A model generated the notes under the pieces. The model was not told the DNA's origin. It saw only the letters and a list, made by a program, of their open reading frames with translations, and ran no database searches. From Acinetobacter pseudolwoffii (GTDB lineage: Bacteria > Pseudomonadota > Gammaproteobacteria > Pseudomonadales > Moraxellaceae), in assembly GCF_002803605.1 (NCBI RefSeq), contig NZ_PHRG01000006.1, positions 1 through 64,000 on the forward strand: 64,000 nt of DNA, given 5' to 3'. Positions 33,464-45,937 of the stretch are shown here, piece by piece. Positions within the stretch are counted from its first letter, which is position 1. Each line of letters starts with the position of its first letter. The position numbers and the translations under genes are program-made.

Positions 33464-34426
33464 ATGAGTGAATTCCAGCCCCTTTATCAAGCTGATATTT
33501 TAGGCATCGGCTATGAGCAAGCCACCTTGAGCTTTCCAGATGACTATGAGGGCAAAGTTGTAGCAACCCTGATACGTAAAAAAGCAGCGCAGCCTACTCC
33601 TAAAGCAGTTTTGTATATTCACGGATTTATTGATTATTTTTTTCAGACTGAAATGGCGGAACGCTTTAATCAGCAGGGTTTTGATTTTTATGCGCTGGAT
33701 TTAAGAAAATATGGCCGTTCGATTCTGCCGCATCAGAACTATTATAATGTGCATGAGCTGTCTGAATATGATGCAGAAATTAGCCAGGCACTGGATATTA
33801 TCGCAAGCGAGGGCCATGATGCTGCCCTGCTCTGTGGTCATTCTACCGGCGGCCTCATCACCACATTGTACGCGGCACATCACCCTAATCATCGGTTAAT
33901 CAAAGCACTCTGGGTCAACAGTCCATTTTATAACTTTAATATGAATCCGATAAAACGTGCGCTCGGCATCCCGCAGTTAAGCAAACTGGCAAAAAATTTT
34001 CCCGACCTTAAATTTCCGAGTGAGTTAAATAAATGGTATGCCACCAGTCTGCACAAGGATTTAAAAGGGGAATGGGACTTCAGTCTGGACTGGAAAAAGA
34101 CCCGCTATCCAAGGGTACGGATCAGTTTTATTCGTGCCATCTATGAAGCACAAAAAGAAATTCATCGCGGCATCGAACTCGATATTCCGGTTCTGGTCAT
34201 GCATTCGCATCAGACTTTATATCCCAAAAAATGGGGCAAGGCAGCGCAAACTAGTGATGTGATTTTGGGAGTTAAAGACATTCAGAAATATGCCAAAAAA
34301 ATCAAAGCTGATGTCACGGTTCAAAGCATTCAGAATGGTTTACACGATCTGGTGCTTTCAGACAAATCTGTACGTGAACAGGTCTACCAGCAGCTGTTTC
34401 AATGGCTCAACAGCAAAGGATTATAA
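33464..34426 (+). CDS. Alpha/beta-fold hydrolase (serine aminopeptidase / lysophospholipase type)
   Basis: A protein of about 320 residues with the alpha/beta hydrolase core. The oxyanion segment is 'VLYIHGFIDYFFQ' (about 49), and the nucleophile elbow is GHSTGG with Ser about 125. The Asp and His come late; the closing 'NGLHDLVLSD' supplies the histidine. The family includes monoglyceride lipases and lysophospholipases; the substrate here is unknown. Two in-frame starts exist (33452 and 33464). I prefer 33464 because a GAG motif lies at the right distance, but the choice is not decisive. Monocistronic, with a hairpin just after. Confidence 0.83.
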   Translation: MSEFQPLYQADILGIGYEQATLSFPDDYEGKVVATLIRKKAAQPTPKAVLYIHGFIDYFFQTEMAERFNQQGFDFYALDLRKYGRSILPHQNYYNVHELSEYDAEISQALDIIASEGHDAALLCGHSTGGLITTLYAAHHPNHRLIKALWVNSPFYNFNMNPIKRALGIPQLSKLAKNFPDLKFPSELNKWYATSLHKDLKGEWDFSLDWKKTRYPRVRISFIRAIYEAQKEIHRGIELDIPVLVMHSHQTLYPKKWGKAAQTSDVILGVKDIQKYAKKIKADVTVQSIQNGLHDLVLSDKSVREQVYQQLFQWLNSKGL

Positions 34427-34773
34427 TGCCGGCAAACAGGAAAGATGATTTTAGGCTCCTGTTTTCTGTTAAGTGTTTTGATTGAATAAAATGGCCCTCC
34501 TGAATGTAATCCACAACCATCAGAAATACATGAATCCTTCGATTTTTTAAGCGCCTGTTAAATGCTTATTTCTTAGGATAAGCTTCGATTAAATATAAAA
34601 TTTAATTCCTATACTTCATATTCCAAATGTTGTCTTTTGTAGCAAGCGTGTAATCAAAGCACCACCTGTCTTTTTCCCTCTTTATAGTAGAGCTGACTGC
34701 TGAAACTGTAACATTTTCAATTGAGAAAATAGGGTCAGCGTGTACCAATAACAATCATATAAAGGAATAGATT
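34427..34773. other. Intergenic region upstream of the aldehyde dehydrogenase
   Basis: About 350 bp. It starts with a hairpin AAACAGGA/TCCTGTTT (34434-34464) followed by T-rich sequence, likely the end of the hydrolase transcript. The rest is AT-rich promoter DNA without a clear sigma-70 or sigma-54 element that I can defend. An AAGGAATAG ribosome site precedes the dehydrogenase gene. Confidence 0.5.
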
Positions 34774-36285
34774 ATGCGTTATGCAGACCCCAATACTGAC
34801 GGTGCAAAAATTCAATTTAAAGCCCAATACGACAACTTCATTGGCGGCGAATGGGTCGCTCCAGTTAAAGGCGAATACTTTGACAATATCTCTCCGGTAG
34901 ATGGCAAAGTCTTTACCAAAGTGCCGCGCTCTTCTGTAGAAGACATCGAATTGGCCCTAGATGCAGCGCACAAGGCCAAAGCACAGTGGAATACATCCTC
35001 AGCCACCACCCGTTCCAATATCCTGCTAAAAATTGCAGATCGTCTGGAACAAAATCTGGAACTGCTGGCGGTGGCAGAAACCTGGGACAACGGCAAGCCG
35101 ATCCGTGAAACCTTAGCGGCCGATATTCCGCTATGTATTGATCATTTCCGTTATTTTGCCGGCTGTATCCGCGCACAAGAAGGCGGCATTTCCGAGATTG
35201 ATGAAGATACCATTGCCTACCATTTCCATGAACCGTTGGGTGTGGTGGGTCAAATCATTCCGTGGAACTTCCCAATCCTGATGGCGGCCTGGAAACTCGC
35301 ACCCGCCTTGGCAGCAGGCAACTGTATCGTGCTGAAACCTGCGGAACAGACCCCGGTCAGCATTTTAGTTTTAGCTGAACTGATTCAGGACATTTTGCCG
35401 CCGGGTGTACTGAATATTGTCAATGGTTATGGTATCGAAGTCGGTCGTCCACTCGCGACCAATCCGCGCATTGCCAAGATTGCCTTTACCGGTTCAACCG
35501 CAGTCGGTCAGCAAATCATGCAATACGCCACCGAGAATATTATTCCGGTAACACTGGAACTTGGCGGAAAGTCACCAAACCTGTTCTTTGCCGACATTAT
35601 GGATCAGGAAGATGATTATCTGGACAAGGCACTGGAAGGCTTTGCCATGTTTGCCCTGAATCAGGGTGAAATCTGTACCTGTCCTTCTCGTGCCTTGGTG
35701 CAGGAAAGTATTGCCGATGAGTTTCTGGCGCGTGCGGTAGAACGGGTGCAACGCATTAAAACCGGTCATCCGCTCGACACCGACACCATGATTGGTGCGC
35801 AAGCCTCACAGGAACAGCAGGACAAGATTCTGGGCTGTATTGCCACTGGCCGCGAAGAGGGTGCGCAAATTCTGACCGGTGGTGAAGCACGTCAGGAAGT
35901 GGGACAAGGTTTTTATATTGAACCGACCATTTTCAAAGGCACCAATGACATGAAAACCTTTCAGGATGAAATCTTCGGGCCGGTGCTGGCGGTGGCGACA
36001 TTTAAGGACTTTGATGATGCCATTAAAATCGCCAATGACACCATTTATGGTTTAGGAGCAGGTGTGTGGTCACGTTCAGCACACACCTCTTACCGTGCAG
36101 GACGCGCGATTCAAGCGGGTCGGGTCTGGACCAACTGTTATCATATTTATCCTGCACATGCGGCTTTCGGTGGCTATAAAAAATCAGGGATTGGCCGTGA
36201 GAATCACAGAATGATGCTGGATCATTATCAGCAAACCAAAAACCTGTTGGTGAGCTATTCAACCAAACCGGCAGGTTTTTTCTAA
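34774..36285 (+). CDS. NAD-dependent aldehyde dehydrogenase (ExaC/AldB-AcoD type)
   Basis: A 503-residue ALDH. Landmarks are the catalytic-lysine segment '[13 protein letters not shown]', '[11 protein letters not shown]', the catalytic glutamate in 'LELGGKSPN', and the catalytic Cys in '[11 protein letters not shown]' (about 300). A second Cys lies two residues after it, a feature of the AldB/ExaC group. These enzymes oxidise acetaldehyde and other short aldehydes formed in ethanol, acetoin or amine catabolism. No alcohol dehydrogenase or activator gene is beside it in this window. A strong terminator follows at 36298. Confidence 0.92.
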   Translation: MRYADPNTDGAKIQFKAQYDNFIGGEWVAPVKGEYFDNISPVDGKVFTKVPRSSVEDIELALDAAHKAKAQWNTSSATTRSNILLKIADRLEQNLELLAVAETWDNGKPIRETLAADIPLCIDHFRYFAGCIRAQEGGISEIDEDTIAYHFHEPLGVVGQIIPWNFPILMAAWKLAPALAAGNCIVLKPAEQTPVSILVLAELIQDILPPGVLNIVNGYGIEVGRPLATNPRIAKIAFTGSTAVGQQIMQYATENIIPVTLELGGKSPNLFFADIMDQEDDYLDKALEGFAMFALNQGEICTCPSRALVQESIADEFLARAVERVQRIKTGHPLDTDTMIGAQASQEQQDKILGCIATGREEGAQILTGGEARQEVGQGFYIEPTIFKGTNDMKTFQDEIFGPVLAVATFKDFDDAIKIANDTIYGLGAGVWSRSAHTSYRAGRAIQAGRVWTNCYHIYPAHAAFGGYKKSGIGRENHRMMLDHYQQTKNLLVSYSTKPAGFF

Positions 36286-36297
36286 TCAATCTGATGA

Positions 36298-36325
36298 TTA
36301 AAAGCGGGCTTCGGTCCGCTTTTAA
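36298..36325 (+). terminator. Terminator after the aldehyde dehydrogenase
   Basis: TTAAAAGCGG/CCGCTTTTAA, a perfect 10-bp stem with an 8-nt loop, 13 bp after the stop codon. Confidence 0.88.
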
Positions 36326-36684
36326 CCTAATATTTTTAAAAATTTTTAATACTAGGTAAAATTTTCCAACATTGTTCGTCCAGAATTCTATTGAATGACT
36401 GACAATAAATAAAAATACTTTCTAAAAACCCCTTAATGTCTGAGCTTATGTTGATTTCACCTAAGTTTCTCATTTTTTATGCTTTTTAATTGCTCAAAAA
36501 ACCTGCATAAAGCCCAGGCTTTCATTTAAAGTCGGCTTTTCATGTTTATCAAGACTGTGTATAACAATGAACCACTAGAGGGAAAGCAATAAGCATAGGC
36601 AAAATTGCGCAAAAAGCGTTAGACTATGTACCCAATAATGTCATGATTCGGTCTGATCAAGATCAAAAAAGAAGGTGAAGGTTG
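36326..36684. other. Leader region upstream of the riboflavin gene
   Basis: About 360 bp. I looked for the conserved FMN riboswitch core and did not find it. A weak hairpin with AAGCC...GGCTTT arms occurs around 36509-36538. The last bases (GAAGGTGAAGG) form the ribosome binding site of the following gene. Confidence 0.5.
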
Positions 36685-37800
36685 ATGCCGCTCAATACTG
36701 TTGAAGAGCTTGTAGCAGATATCCGTGCAGGAAAAATGGTCATCCTGATGGATGATGAAGATCGTGAAAATGAAGGCGACTTAGTGATTGCTGCCACGCA
36801 CGTACGTCCTGAAGACATCAACTTCATGATCACCCATGCACGTGGTCTGGTCTGCCTGACTTTAAGCAAAGAGCGTTGCCAGCAGTTGAATCTGCCTTTG
36901 ATGGTCGATGCAAACGGTGCCCAGCATGGAACCAATTTTACCCTGTCAATTGAAGCAGCCAAAGGTATTTCTACCGGGATCTCACCGGCTGAACGTGCGC
37001 ACACGATTCAAACTGCGGTGGCTGCTCATGCCAAACCGGCAGATATTGTACAGCCAGGACACATCTTCCCGCTGATGGCGCAGCCGGGTGGCGTATTGCA
37101 CCGTGCCGGGCATACCGAGGCAGGTTGTGATCTTTCTCGTTTAGCAGGACTGGAACCGGCTTCGGTGATTTGTGAAATCATCAATGAAGATGGCACGATG
37201 GCGCGCCGTCCGGATCTTGAAGTTTTTGCTGAAAAGCATGGTTTGAAAATTGGCACCATTGCCGACCTGATTCATTACCGCATGACCAATGAGCAAACTG
37301 TTGAGCGTCTCGATCATCAAAAACTCGACACTGAATACGGCACATTTGATTTATATCGTTATCGTGAACTGGGCAACCCGGATATTCATTTGGCCCTGGT
37401 CAAAGGCGAGCCTAAAGAAGGCGTGACTACCGTTCGTGTACATGGTTTTAATCCGACCCGTGATTTGCTCAAACTGAAAAAACAGGACGGCGAACCGGCC
37501 TGGAATTTAGACCGTGCACTAAAAGAAATTTCCAATAGTGATCGTGGTGTACTGGTCTGGATTGGGCAACGTCATTTACAGGATTTGGGTCCGGCTTTAG
37601 ATACCTTAAACGCACCAAAAAATGTAAAATCAAATTCTGCACTGTCTCAGCAGTATCAGACCATTGGTGTCGGTGCACAAATTTTGCGTGATCTAGGCGT
37701 TGAAAAAATGAAGCTGCTCAGCTCTCCATTGCGCTTCAATGCCCTGTCAGGCTTTAACTTAGAAGTGGTGGAATACATCACCGCACAACAAACATCTTAA
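36685..37800 (+). CDS. ribB: DHBP synthase fused to a degenerate GTP cyclohydrolase II-like domain (RibBX type)
   Basis: A 371-residue protein. The first 205 residues are a complete 3,4-dihydroxy-2-butanone 4-phosphate synthase: the acidic 'MDDEDRENEGD' site, 'THARGLVC', and 'HTEAGCDLSRLAGL' (quoted in parts). It makes the four-carbon unit of riboflavin from ribulose 5-phosphate. The C-terminal half has the GCHII fold outline (YGTFDLYRY start) but lacks the three zinc cysteines and the catalytic arginine/tyrosine motif, so it should not hydrolyse GTP. A separate ribA is therefore expected elsewhere. ATG 36685 is preferred over TTG 36682. First gene of the ribB-ribH-nusB-thiL-pgpA run. Confidence 0.9.
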   Translation: MPLNTVEELVADIRAGKMVILMDDEDRENEGDLVIAATHVRPEDINFMITHARGLVCLTLSKERCQQLNLPLMVDANGAQHGTNFTLSIEAAKGISTGISPAERAHTIQTAVAAHAKPADIVQPGHIFPLMAQPGGVLHRAGHTEAGCDLSRLAGLEPASVICEIINEDGTMARRPDLEVFAEKHGLKIGTIADLIHYRMTNEQTVERLDHQKLDTEYGTFDLYRYRELGNPDIHLALVKGEPKEGVTTVRVHGFNPTRDLLKLKKQDGEPAWNLDRALKEISNSDRGVLVWIGQRHLQDLGPALDTLNAPKNVKSNSALSQQYQTIGVGAQILRDLGVEKMKLLSSPLRFNALSGFNLEVVEYITAQQTS

Positions 37801-37818
37801 GAAATCATCGAGGTTGTT

Positions 37819-38289
37819 ATGGCAGTTCGCCGTATTGAAGGTATGTTACATCTCGCGAACGAAGACCGTTATGCGATTTTAGTTGGTCGTTTTAACAGCT
37901 TTGTGGTTGAACATCTGTTAGAAGGTGCCATTGATACATTGAAACGTCATGGTGTATCAGAGGATAATATCACTGTTGTTCATGCACCTGGTGCCTGGGA
38001 ACTTCCTGTCGTTGCGAAAAAACTGGCAGCTTCAGATCGTTTCGATGCCATCATCGCGCTTGGCGCCGTGATTCGTGGTAGCACGCCTCACTTCGATTTC
38101 GTTGCAGGCGAATGTGCCAAAGGTTTAGGCGTGGTTGGCCTGGACACTGGCTTACCTGTCATTAACGGTGTACTCACTACGGACAGTATTGAACAAGCGA
38201 TTGAACGCTCTGGAACAAAAGCAGGCAATAAAGGTAGCGAAGCTGCCCTGACTGCGATTGAAATGGTTAACTTGTTAAAGGCTATTTAA
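37819..38289 (+). CDS. ribH: 6,7-dimethyl-8-ribityllumazine synthase
   Basis: A 156-residue lumazine synthase of standard length. '[13 protein letters not shown]' and '[17 protein letters not shown]', with the catalytic His in the latter, are the diagnostic stretches. It condenses the RibB product with 5-amino-6-ribitylaminouracil; the enzyme assembles as pentamers or 60-mers in the cytoplasm. It lies 18 bp after ribB and 4 bp before nusB, the standard proteobacterial order. Confidence 0.97.
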   Translation: MAVRRIEGMLHLANEDRYAILVGRFNSFVVEHLLEGAIDTLKRHGVSEDNITVVHAPGAWELPVVAKKLAASDRFDAIIALGAVIRGSTPHFDFVAGECAKGLGVVGLDTGLPVINGVLTTDSIEQAIERSGTKAGNKGSEAALTAIEMVNLLKAI

Positions 38290-38293
38290 CGCT

Positions 38294-38743
38294 ATGTCGC
38301 AAACACTTCAAGCAACTTATGCAGCAAAACGTAAAGCACGTCGCTTTGCTGTACAAGGAATTTATGAATGGCAAATGAGCCACAATCCGGTGCATGAGAT
38401 TGAAGCACGTACTCGTGTGGAAAATGCCATGCACAAAGTGGATCTGAGCTATTATCATGAATTGTTGACTCAAGTGGTTGCCAATCATGAAGCATTGGAT
38501 GCGCTCTTAATCCCAGTACTCGATCGCGAACTTTCAGCACTTGACGGTGTTGAGCTTGCGACCCTTCGTCTTGGTGCATATGAACTCAAAGAACATCTTG
38601 AGATTCCATATCGCGTGGTTCTAGATGAAGCGATCGAGCTGGCTAAACATTTTGGCGGTGCCGACAGCCATAAATACATCAATGGTGTATTGGATCGTTT
38701 AGCGACAACTTTGCGTGCAGCAGAAAAACAGCAGTCTAATTAA
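38294..38743 (+). CDS. nusB: Transcription antitermination factor NusB
   Basis: A 149-residue all-helical protein with '[16 protein letters not shown]' at the N-terminus (the RNA-binding arginine-rich helix) and '[29 protein letters not shown]', the NusB C-terminal signature (quoted in parts: [18 protein letters not shown]). With NusE it binds boxA RNA and prevents premature termination in rRNA operons. Co-transcribed with ribH (4-bp gap). Confidence 0.97.
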   Translation: MSQTLQATYAAKRKARRFAVQGIYEWQMSHNPVHEIEARTRVENAMHKVDLSYYHELLTQVVANHEALDALLIPVLDRELSALDGVELATLRLGAYELKEHLEIPYRVVLDEAIELAKHFGGADSHKYINGVLDRLATTLRAAEKQQSN

Positions 38744-38760
38744 TAACGTAGATTTGTTGT

Positions 38761-39678
38761 ATGGCTGAATTTTCGATTATCGACACCTATTTCAATCGCA
38801 AGAATGCCAATTCTGTCGATCTGGGCGTCGGTGACGATTCAGCCTTGCTCACCCCCCCTCCTCAGCAACAACTGGTCATCTGTGCCGACACCCTGGTTGC
38901 TGGACGCCATTTTCCAATGGATACTGATCCGCATGCGATTGGCTGGAAATCTGTGGCTGTCAATTTATCTGATATTGCCGCGATGGGCGCAACCCCGCAC
39001 AGTATTTTACTCGCATTGAGCCTACCCCAAATTGATCATGACTGGCTAAAAGCTTTTAGTCAGGGTCTGTACGATTGCTGCGATCAATTTGGGGTGAGTT
39101 TAATCGGTGGTGATACCACTCAAAGTCCTCATTTAACCCTGTCTGTTACAGCATTGGGCTGGGTGGATATTGGTCAAGCCATTACACGCTCAGGTGCAAA
39201 ACCGGGTGATCTGATCTGTGTCAGTGGAACTGTCGGTGATGCAGCTTTTGCACTACAGCATCTTGGTCATCCGCTGCAAAAACGTCTGGATTATCCAACG
39301 CCACGTTGTCAGCTCGGTGCTGCCTTGAAAGGTTTGGCACATAGCATGATTGATGTCTCGGATGGTTTGGCCCAAGATCTTGGACATATCCTGAAAGCCT
39401 CTCAAGTCGGTGCAAAGCTGCAACTCGAAAACTTACCGATCAGTCCTGCCCTGCATGCCTTAAATGATGAACAAAAATGGCAATATGCCCTCGCTGGTGG
39501 CGATGATTACGAATTATGCTTTACAATAAGCCCGCAAAATTACGAAAAATTATTGCAAAAACAACTTGATATTTCGATTAGTATGATCGGCACAATTCAG
39601 CAGCAACACGGCTTAACTTTTGAAAAAGATGGCACAGACCATTTATTTCAATTTAATGGGTATCAACATTTTGCATAA
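38761..39678 (+). CDS. thiL: Thiamine-monophosphate kinase
   Basis: A 305-residue AIR-synthase-fold kinase. 'GVGDDSALL', 'DTLVAGRHF', 'NLSDIAAMGA' and 'GGDTTQSP' form the metal/ATP site. It phosphorylates thiamine monophosphate to the active diphosphate. It lies 17 bp after nusB, and its 3' end probably overlaps the start of pgpA. All key motifs are intact. Confidence 0.96.
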   Translation: MAEFSIIDTYFNRKNANSVDLGVGDDSALLTPPPQQQLVICADTLVAGRHFPMDTDPHAIGWKSVAVNLSDIAAMGATPHSILLALSLPQIDHDWLKAFSQGLYDCCDQFGVSLIGGDTTQSPHLTLSVTALGWVDIGQAITRSGAKPGDLICVSGTVGDAAFALQHLGHPLQKRLDYPTPRCQLGAALKGLAHSMIDVSDGLAQDLGHILKASQVGAKLQLENLPISPALHALNDEQKWQYALAGGDDYELCFTISPQNYEKLLQKQLDISISMIGTIQQQHGLTFEKDGTDHLFQFNGYQHFA

Positions 39679-40177
39679 ACCTGCGATCAATTTTAAAGCC
39701 ATGTCATGGATCGACCGACTGATTGTCTTTAGTGGGGTTGGTTTTGGTTCCGGTCTGGCACCTAAAGCACCTGGTACCTTTGGTTCGGCTTTTGCACTTT
39801 TATTTATCCCTATTTGGCTGCATCTTGGTTTTCTAAACAGTGTTTTTGCCATTGCTATCATGTCCCTGATTGGCATATATATTTGTGGCCACACAGCCAA
39901 GGTCATGGGCGTACATGATGATGGCCGCATTGTCTGGGATGAATTCGCCGGACAATCCATCACATTTTTACCCCTGATCTATCTCGGCCAGATGAACTGG
40001 CTCTGGCTGCTGGTCGGTTTTGCCCTGTTCAGATTATTTGATATCTGGAAACCTTGGCCGATCCGTGTGATTGACCGTCAAGTGGACGGTGGCTTCGGCA
40101 TCATGCTGGATGACATTATTGCCGGCCTTTGGGCAGCTCTTTGTATTTTGCTTTATTTTTACTTCATCGTGGCATAA
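39656..40177 (+). CDS. pgpA: Phosphatidylglycerophosphatase A
   Basis: A protein of about 173 residues with four membrane segments and the two PgpA signatures 'GFGSGLAPKAPGTFGS' and 'DDGRIVWDEFAGQ', which hold the metal-binding acidic residues. It removes phosphate from phosphatidylglycerol phosphate in the inner membrane. Start candidates are GTG/ATG-like codons at 39620, ATG 39656 and ATG 39701. I use 39656, which overlaps thiL by 23 bp; the shortest start would still keep all motifs. Confidence 0.9.
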   Translation: MGINILHKPAINFKAMSWIDRLIVFSGVGFGSGLAPKAPGTFGSAFALLFIPIWLHLGFLNSVFAIAIMSLIGIYICGHTAKVMGVHDDGRIVWDEFAGQSITFLPLIYLGQMNWLWLLVGFALFRLFDIWKPWPIRVIDRQVDGGFGIMLDDIIAGLWAALCILLYFYFIVA

Positions 40178-40197
40178 GCCATATTTAGGATTAGAAC

Positions 40198-41562
40198 ATG
40201 TCAACGACTGTTATTATTCTTGCTGCAGGTAAAGGAACGCGCATGCGTTCAAGCTTACCGAAAGTATTACAACCCCTTGCAGGACGTCCTTTACTGGGTC
40301 ATGTCATTGAAACGGCAAAAAAATTAAACGCAGATAATATTATTACCATTTATGGTCATGGTGGTGACCGGGTTCAAACAGCATTTGCACAACAAGATAT
40401 TAAATGGGTAGAACAGGCTGAACAGCTGGGCACCGGTCATGCAGTGCAAATGACCTTACCTGTCTTGCCTCAAGACGGCGTATCGCTGATTCTTTCCGGC
40501 GATGTACCCTGCATTAATCCTGTGACCTTGCAAAAATTACTCGATGCCACCGCAGAAACCGGTATTGGTCTGGTGACGCTTACCCTGCCGGATGCGAATG
40601 GTTATGGTCGTATTGTACGTGAACAGGGTCAGATCCAGGCCATTGTTGAGCACAAGGATGCTTCCGAAGAACAGCGTCAGATCAAGGAAATCAATACCGG
40701 TATTTATGCCGTCAGCAATGCTAAATTACATGAATGGCTGCCAAATTTAAGCAATGAGAATGTTCAGGGTGAATACTATCTGACCGATATTGTGGCGATG
40801 GCTCTGGCAGATGGTATGCAGGTTGCTTCGGTAGAACCTGAACAAGCCTTTGAAGTTGAAGGCGTAAATGACCGTGTGCAACTGGCAGCATTAGAACGTC
40901 AGTTTCAGGCATTTCAGGCCAAACAGCTGATGCAGCAAGGTGTGCATCTGATTGATCCGAGCCGTTTTGATTTGCGTGGTAATTTAACTGTCGGTCAAGA
41001 TGTACAGATTGATATCAACGTGATTATCGAAGGTGATTGCGAGCTGGGCGACCATGTTGAAATTGGCGCCGGCTGTATCATCAAAAATACCAAAATTGCA
41101 GCTGGGACTAAAGTGCAACCTTATAGCATTTTTGACAATGCTATCGTCGGTGAAGATACCCAGATTGGCCCTTTTGCACGACTGCGTCCGGGTGCGAAGC
41201 TTGCTGCCGAGGTGCATATCGGTAACTTTGTAGAAGTGAAAAATACCACGATTGGCGTAGGCTCTAAAGCCAACCACTTCACCTATCTCGGTGATGCTGA
41301 AATCGGTGCCGGTTCTAATATTGGTGCAGGTACCATTACCTGCAATTATGATGGTGCGAATAAATTTAAAACGATTATTGGTGATCAGGCCTTTATTGGC
41401 TCGAACAGTTCATTGGTGGCACCTGTAAAAATTGGCAATGGCGCCACAGTCGGTGCAGGCTCAACGATTACCCGTGATGTGGAAGACAACAGTTTGGCAG
41501 TAGAGCGCTCTAAGCAATTTGCCAAAGAAAACTATCCACGTCCGCAAAAAATCAAGAAATAA
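40198..41562 (+). CDS. glmU: Bifunctional UDP-GlcNAc pyrophosphorylase / GlcN-1-P acetyltransferase
   Basis: A 454-residue enzyme (E. coli 456). The N-terminal uridyltransferase starts '[23 protein letters not shown]'-like (LAAGKGTRM, then Lys-Val). The C-terminal left-handed beta helix shows many hexapeptide repeats and '[15 protein letters not shown]', the acetyl-CoA site. It produces UDP-GlcNAc for peptidoglycan, lipid A and capsule, and so feeds the Gdr enzyme of the K locus. The glmS gene follows 11 bp later. Confidence 0.97.
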   Translation: MSTTVIILAAGKGTRMRSSLPKVLQPLAGRPLLGHVIETAKKLNADNIITIYGHGGDRVQTAFAQQDIKWVEQAEQLGTGHAVQMTLPVLPQDGVSLILSGDVPCINPVTLQKLLDATAETGIGLVTLTLPDANGYGRIVREQGQIQAIVEHKDASEEQRQIKEINTGIYAVSNAKLHEWLPNLSNENVQGEYYLTDIVAMALADGMQVASVEPEQAFEVEGVNDRVQLAALERQFQAFQAKQLMQQGVHLIDPSRFDLRGNLTVGQDVQIDINVIIEGDCELGDHVEIGAGCIIKNTKIAAGTKVQPYSIFDNAIVGEDTQIGPFARLRPGAKLAAEVHIGNFVEVKNTTIGVGSKANHFTYLGDAEIGAGSNIGAGTITCNYDGANKFKTIIGDQAFIGSNSSLVAPVKIGNGATVGAGSTITRDVEDNSLAVERSKQFAKENYPRPQKIKK

Positions 41563-41573
41563 GGGGAATAAAT

Positions 41574-43412
<1,839 letters not shown>

Positions 43413-43426
43413 TTAAAATTGAATCA

Positions 43427-43450
43427 GGGCTGGGGAACCGGCCTTTTTTC
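43427..43450 (+). terminator. Terminator after glmS
   Basis: GGCTGG-GGAA-CCGGCC stem (one G-U) followed by TTTTTT, 15 bp after the glmS stop and upstream of pgm. Confidence 0.78.
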
Positions 43451-43471
43451 TTCTGAATGGAGAGCCTATAA

Positions 43472-44842
43472 ATGACCAAACTGACTTGCTTCAAAGCCTA
43501 TGACATTCGCGGCAAACTCGGCACCGAGCTCAATGAAGAGATTGCCTATAAAATTGGCCGTGCTTACGGACAGATTTATCAGCCTAAAACGGTGGTCATC
43601 GGCTGTGATATCCGGCTCAGCAGTGAAGGCTTAAAACAGGCCACCATTCGCGGTTTAAATGATGCGGGTGTCAATGTTCTGGATCTGGGCATGACCGGCA
43701 CGGAAGAAGTCTATTTTGGCGCCTTCCATCTGGATGTTCAAGGTGGCATTGAAATCACGGCCAGCCATAATCCGATGGACTATAATGGCATGAAACTGGT
43801 ACGTGAAAATGCCCGTCCAATCAGTGCCGATACTGGTCTTAAAGAGATTCAGGCTTTAGCAGAATCAGATGAATTTATTGACGTCAGCAATAAAGGCAAT
43901 ACTGAAAAATACAATATTCTGCCTGAATTTGTAAATCACCTGATGAGCTATATTGATCCGGTAAAAATCCGTCCGATGAAACTGGTGATGAATGCCGGGA
44001 ATGGTGCAGCAGGCCATGTGATTGATGCCATTGAGCAAAAGTTTCAACAACTCAATATTCCGGTTGAATTTATCAAGATTCATCATGAAGCTGACGGCAC
44101 TTTCCCGAACGGGATTCCCAACCCGATTTTAACTGAGAACCGTGACAGCACCCGTGATGCGGTCATTCAGCATGGCGCAGATATGGGCATTGCCTGGGAT
44201 GGTGACTTTGACCGCTGCTTCCTGTTCGATGAAAAAGGCCAGTTTATTGAAGGCTATTATATCGTTGGTCTTTTGGCTCAAGCGTTCTTGCTGAAGCAAT
44301 CTGGCGAAAAAATTGTACATGATCCGCGTCTGGTCTGGAATACACTGGATATTGTAGAGCAATACCAAGGGATAACGGTTCAGTCAAAATCAGGTCACGC
44401 CTTTATTAAAGATGTCATGCGTGAACATAATGCGGCCTATGGCGGTGAAATGAGTGCCCATCATTATTTCCGTGACTTTGCCTATTGCGATAGCGGCATG
44501 ATTCCATGGTTACTGGCGATAGTAGTACTGTCTGAAACAGGAAAATCCTTATCTTCTCTGGTGGAGGAGATGATCGCCAAGTTCCCATGCAGTGGTGAAA
44601 TCAACTTTAAAGTCGCCGATACCCAAGCAACCATCCAAAAACTTTTCGATCATTATGCCGATCAGCAGCCGGAGATCGATCAGACCGATGGGGTCAGCCT
44701 TAATTTTGGTGCATGGCGTTTTAATGTGCGTGCATCGAATACTGAACCGCTATTGCGTCTAAATATTGAAAGCCGTCGTGATCATAATCCACGACCAATG
44801 CAGGACTATGTCGATGAATTGACTCAGCTGATTCAGAGTTAA
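43472..44842 (+). CDS. pgm: Phosphomannomutase / phosphoglucomutase (K-locus pgm)
   Basis: A 456-residue alpha-D-phosphohexomutase. It has the phosphoserine loop 'TASHNP' (about residue 97), the metal loop 'DGDFDR' (about 243), the sugar-binding '[10 protein letters not shown]' and the phosphate-binding '[12 protein letters not shown]'. It interconverts hexose 1- and 6-phosphates, providing Glc-1-P for GalU and/or Man-1-P. In Acinetobacter capsule loci this gene ends the cluster convergently with galE/gne1, as here. Transcribed separately after glmS, with its own ribosome site GGAGAG. Confidence 0.93.
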   Translation: MTKLTCFKAYDIRGKLGTELNEEIAYKIGRAYGQIYQPKTVVIGCDIRLSSEGLKQATIRGLNDAGVNVLDLGMTGTEEVYFGAFHLDVQGGIEITASHNPMDYNGMKLVRENARPISADTGLKEIQALAESDEFIDVSNKGNTEKYNILPEFVNHLMSYIDPVKIRPMKLVMNAGNGAAGHVIDAIEQKFQQLNIPVEFIKIHHEADGTFPNGIPNPILTENRDSTRDAVIQHGADMGIAWDGDFDRCFLFDEKGQFIEGYYIVGLLAQAFLLKQSGEKIVHDPRLVWNTLDIVEQYQGITVQSKSGHAFIKDVMREHNAAYGGEMSAHHYFRDFAYCDSGMIPWLLAIVVLSETGKSLSSLVEEMIAKFPCSGEINFKVADTQATIQKLFDHYADQQPEIDQTDGVSLNFGAWRFNVRASNTEPLLRLNIESRRDHNPRPMQDYVDELTQLIQS

Positions 44843-44862
44843 TCTTCACGCATACAGTACAA

Positions 44863-44900
44863 TAAAAATGGGAGCTGTTCATCAAAAGCTCCCATTTTTA
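44863..44900. terminator. Bidirectional terminator between pgm and galE
   Basis: Perfect 14-bp stem TAAAAATGGGAGCT/AGCTCCCATTTTTA with a 10-nt loop. T-runs on both strands; it closes the pgm transcript and the long capsule operon. Confidence 0.93.
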
Positions 44901-44920
44901 TTTATATCGCTATAAAGATT

Positions 44921-45937
44921 TTAGCGATAACCATTCGGATTCTGCTTCTGCCAGTTCCAGCTGTCAGCGAGCATATCCTCTAAACCATACTGAGGTTGCC
45001 AGCCCAACTCTTGGACTGCACGGGTATTGTCTGCAAAACAGGTGGCCACATCGCCTTCACGACGAGGGGCTAATTCAAATGCAATCGCCACACCATTCAC
45101 TTGCTCAAACGTATCTTTAACTTGTAGCACTGAAATCCCATTCCCTGTACCAATATTCCAGGCACGGCAACCTTGCGCAGTTAGACGATTATTGAGAGCA
45201 CATAAGTGTGCATTGGCCAAGTCGACTACGTGTATATAATCGCGCACACCAGTCCCATCCACCGTGTCATAATCATGACCGAAAATAGATAGCTTTTCAC
45301 GACGCCCGACTGCCACTTGAGTCACAAAAGGCATCAGATTATTGGGAATACCTTGTGGATCTTCGCCAATCTGGCCACTTTTATGCGCGCCGACCGGATT
45401 AAAATAACGTAATAAGGCAATCGACCAACGTTCATCCGCCACAGACAACTTTTCCAAGAGCTGCTCCACAATCAGCTTGGTATAACCATAGTTATTGGTC
45501 GGCATTCCGGTAGGCATCTCTTCATTTAAAGGTGAAGGATTATTTTCGCCATAGACCGTTGCTGAGGAACTAAACACCAGTTTAAAAACCTGCGCGCGCT
45601 GCATCGCCTGAACTAGGCTGATTGAACCGGCAATATTATTGTCAAAATAAGCCAATGGTATTTGCTGGCTTTCTCCGACCGCTTTCAGACCGGCAAAATG
45701 AATCACTGCATCAATCGAGTGTTGCTGAAATACCTGATCTAATAATTGAGCATCACGGATATCACCTTGTATAAATGTCAGGCTTTTTTGGGTCAACTGT
45801 TGCACCCGATTTAAAGACTCAGCAGCGCTATTGCACAGATTATCTAAAACCACCACCTCATGGCCGGCATTTAATAACTCAACACAAGTATGCGAACCAA
45901 TATAGCCTGCCCCGCCCGTTACCAGAATTTTAGCCAT
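44921..45937 (-). CDS. galE: UDP-glucose 4-epimerase (Gne1/GalE)
   Basis: A 338-residue extended SDR. 'GGAGYIGSH' binds NAD, 'SSSATVYG' holds the catalytic Ser/Thr, and '[11 protein letters not shown]' the Tyr-x3-Lys pair. It interconverts UDP-Glc/UDP-Gal and possibly the N-acetyl forms, which is why the Acinetobacter K-locus copy is called gne1. It is the last gene of the minus-strand capsule operon and overlaps pgi by 8 bp. Confidence 0.95.
   Translation of the reverse strand: MAKILVTGGAGYIGSHTCVELLNAGHEVVVLDNLCNSAAESLNRVQQLTQKSLTFIQGDIRDAQLLDQVFQQHSIDAVIHFAGLKAVGESQQIPLAYFDNNIAGSISLVQAMQRAQVFKLVFSSSATVYGENNPSPLNEEMPTGMPTNNYGYTKLIVEQLLEKLSVADERWSIALLRYFNPVGAHKSGQIGEDPQGIPNNLMPFVTQVAVGRREKLSIFGHDYDTVDGTGVRDYIHVVDLANAHLCALNNRLTAQGCRAWNIGTGNGISVLQVKDTFEQVNGVAIAFELAPRREGDVATCFADNTRAVQELGWQPQYGLEDMLADSWNWQKQNPNGYR

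Noticed and set aside
36326..36684. FMN riboswitch in front of the riboflavin gene
   Set aside because: The conserved RFN core sequence is not present in the leader; only a weak unrelated hairpin is seen.
41563..41573. glmS ribozyme
   Set aside because: The spacer between glmU and glmS is 11 bp, far too short, and glmS ribozymes are a Gram-positive feature.
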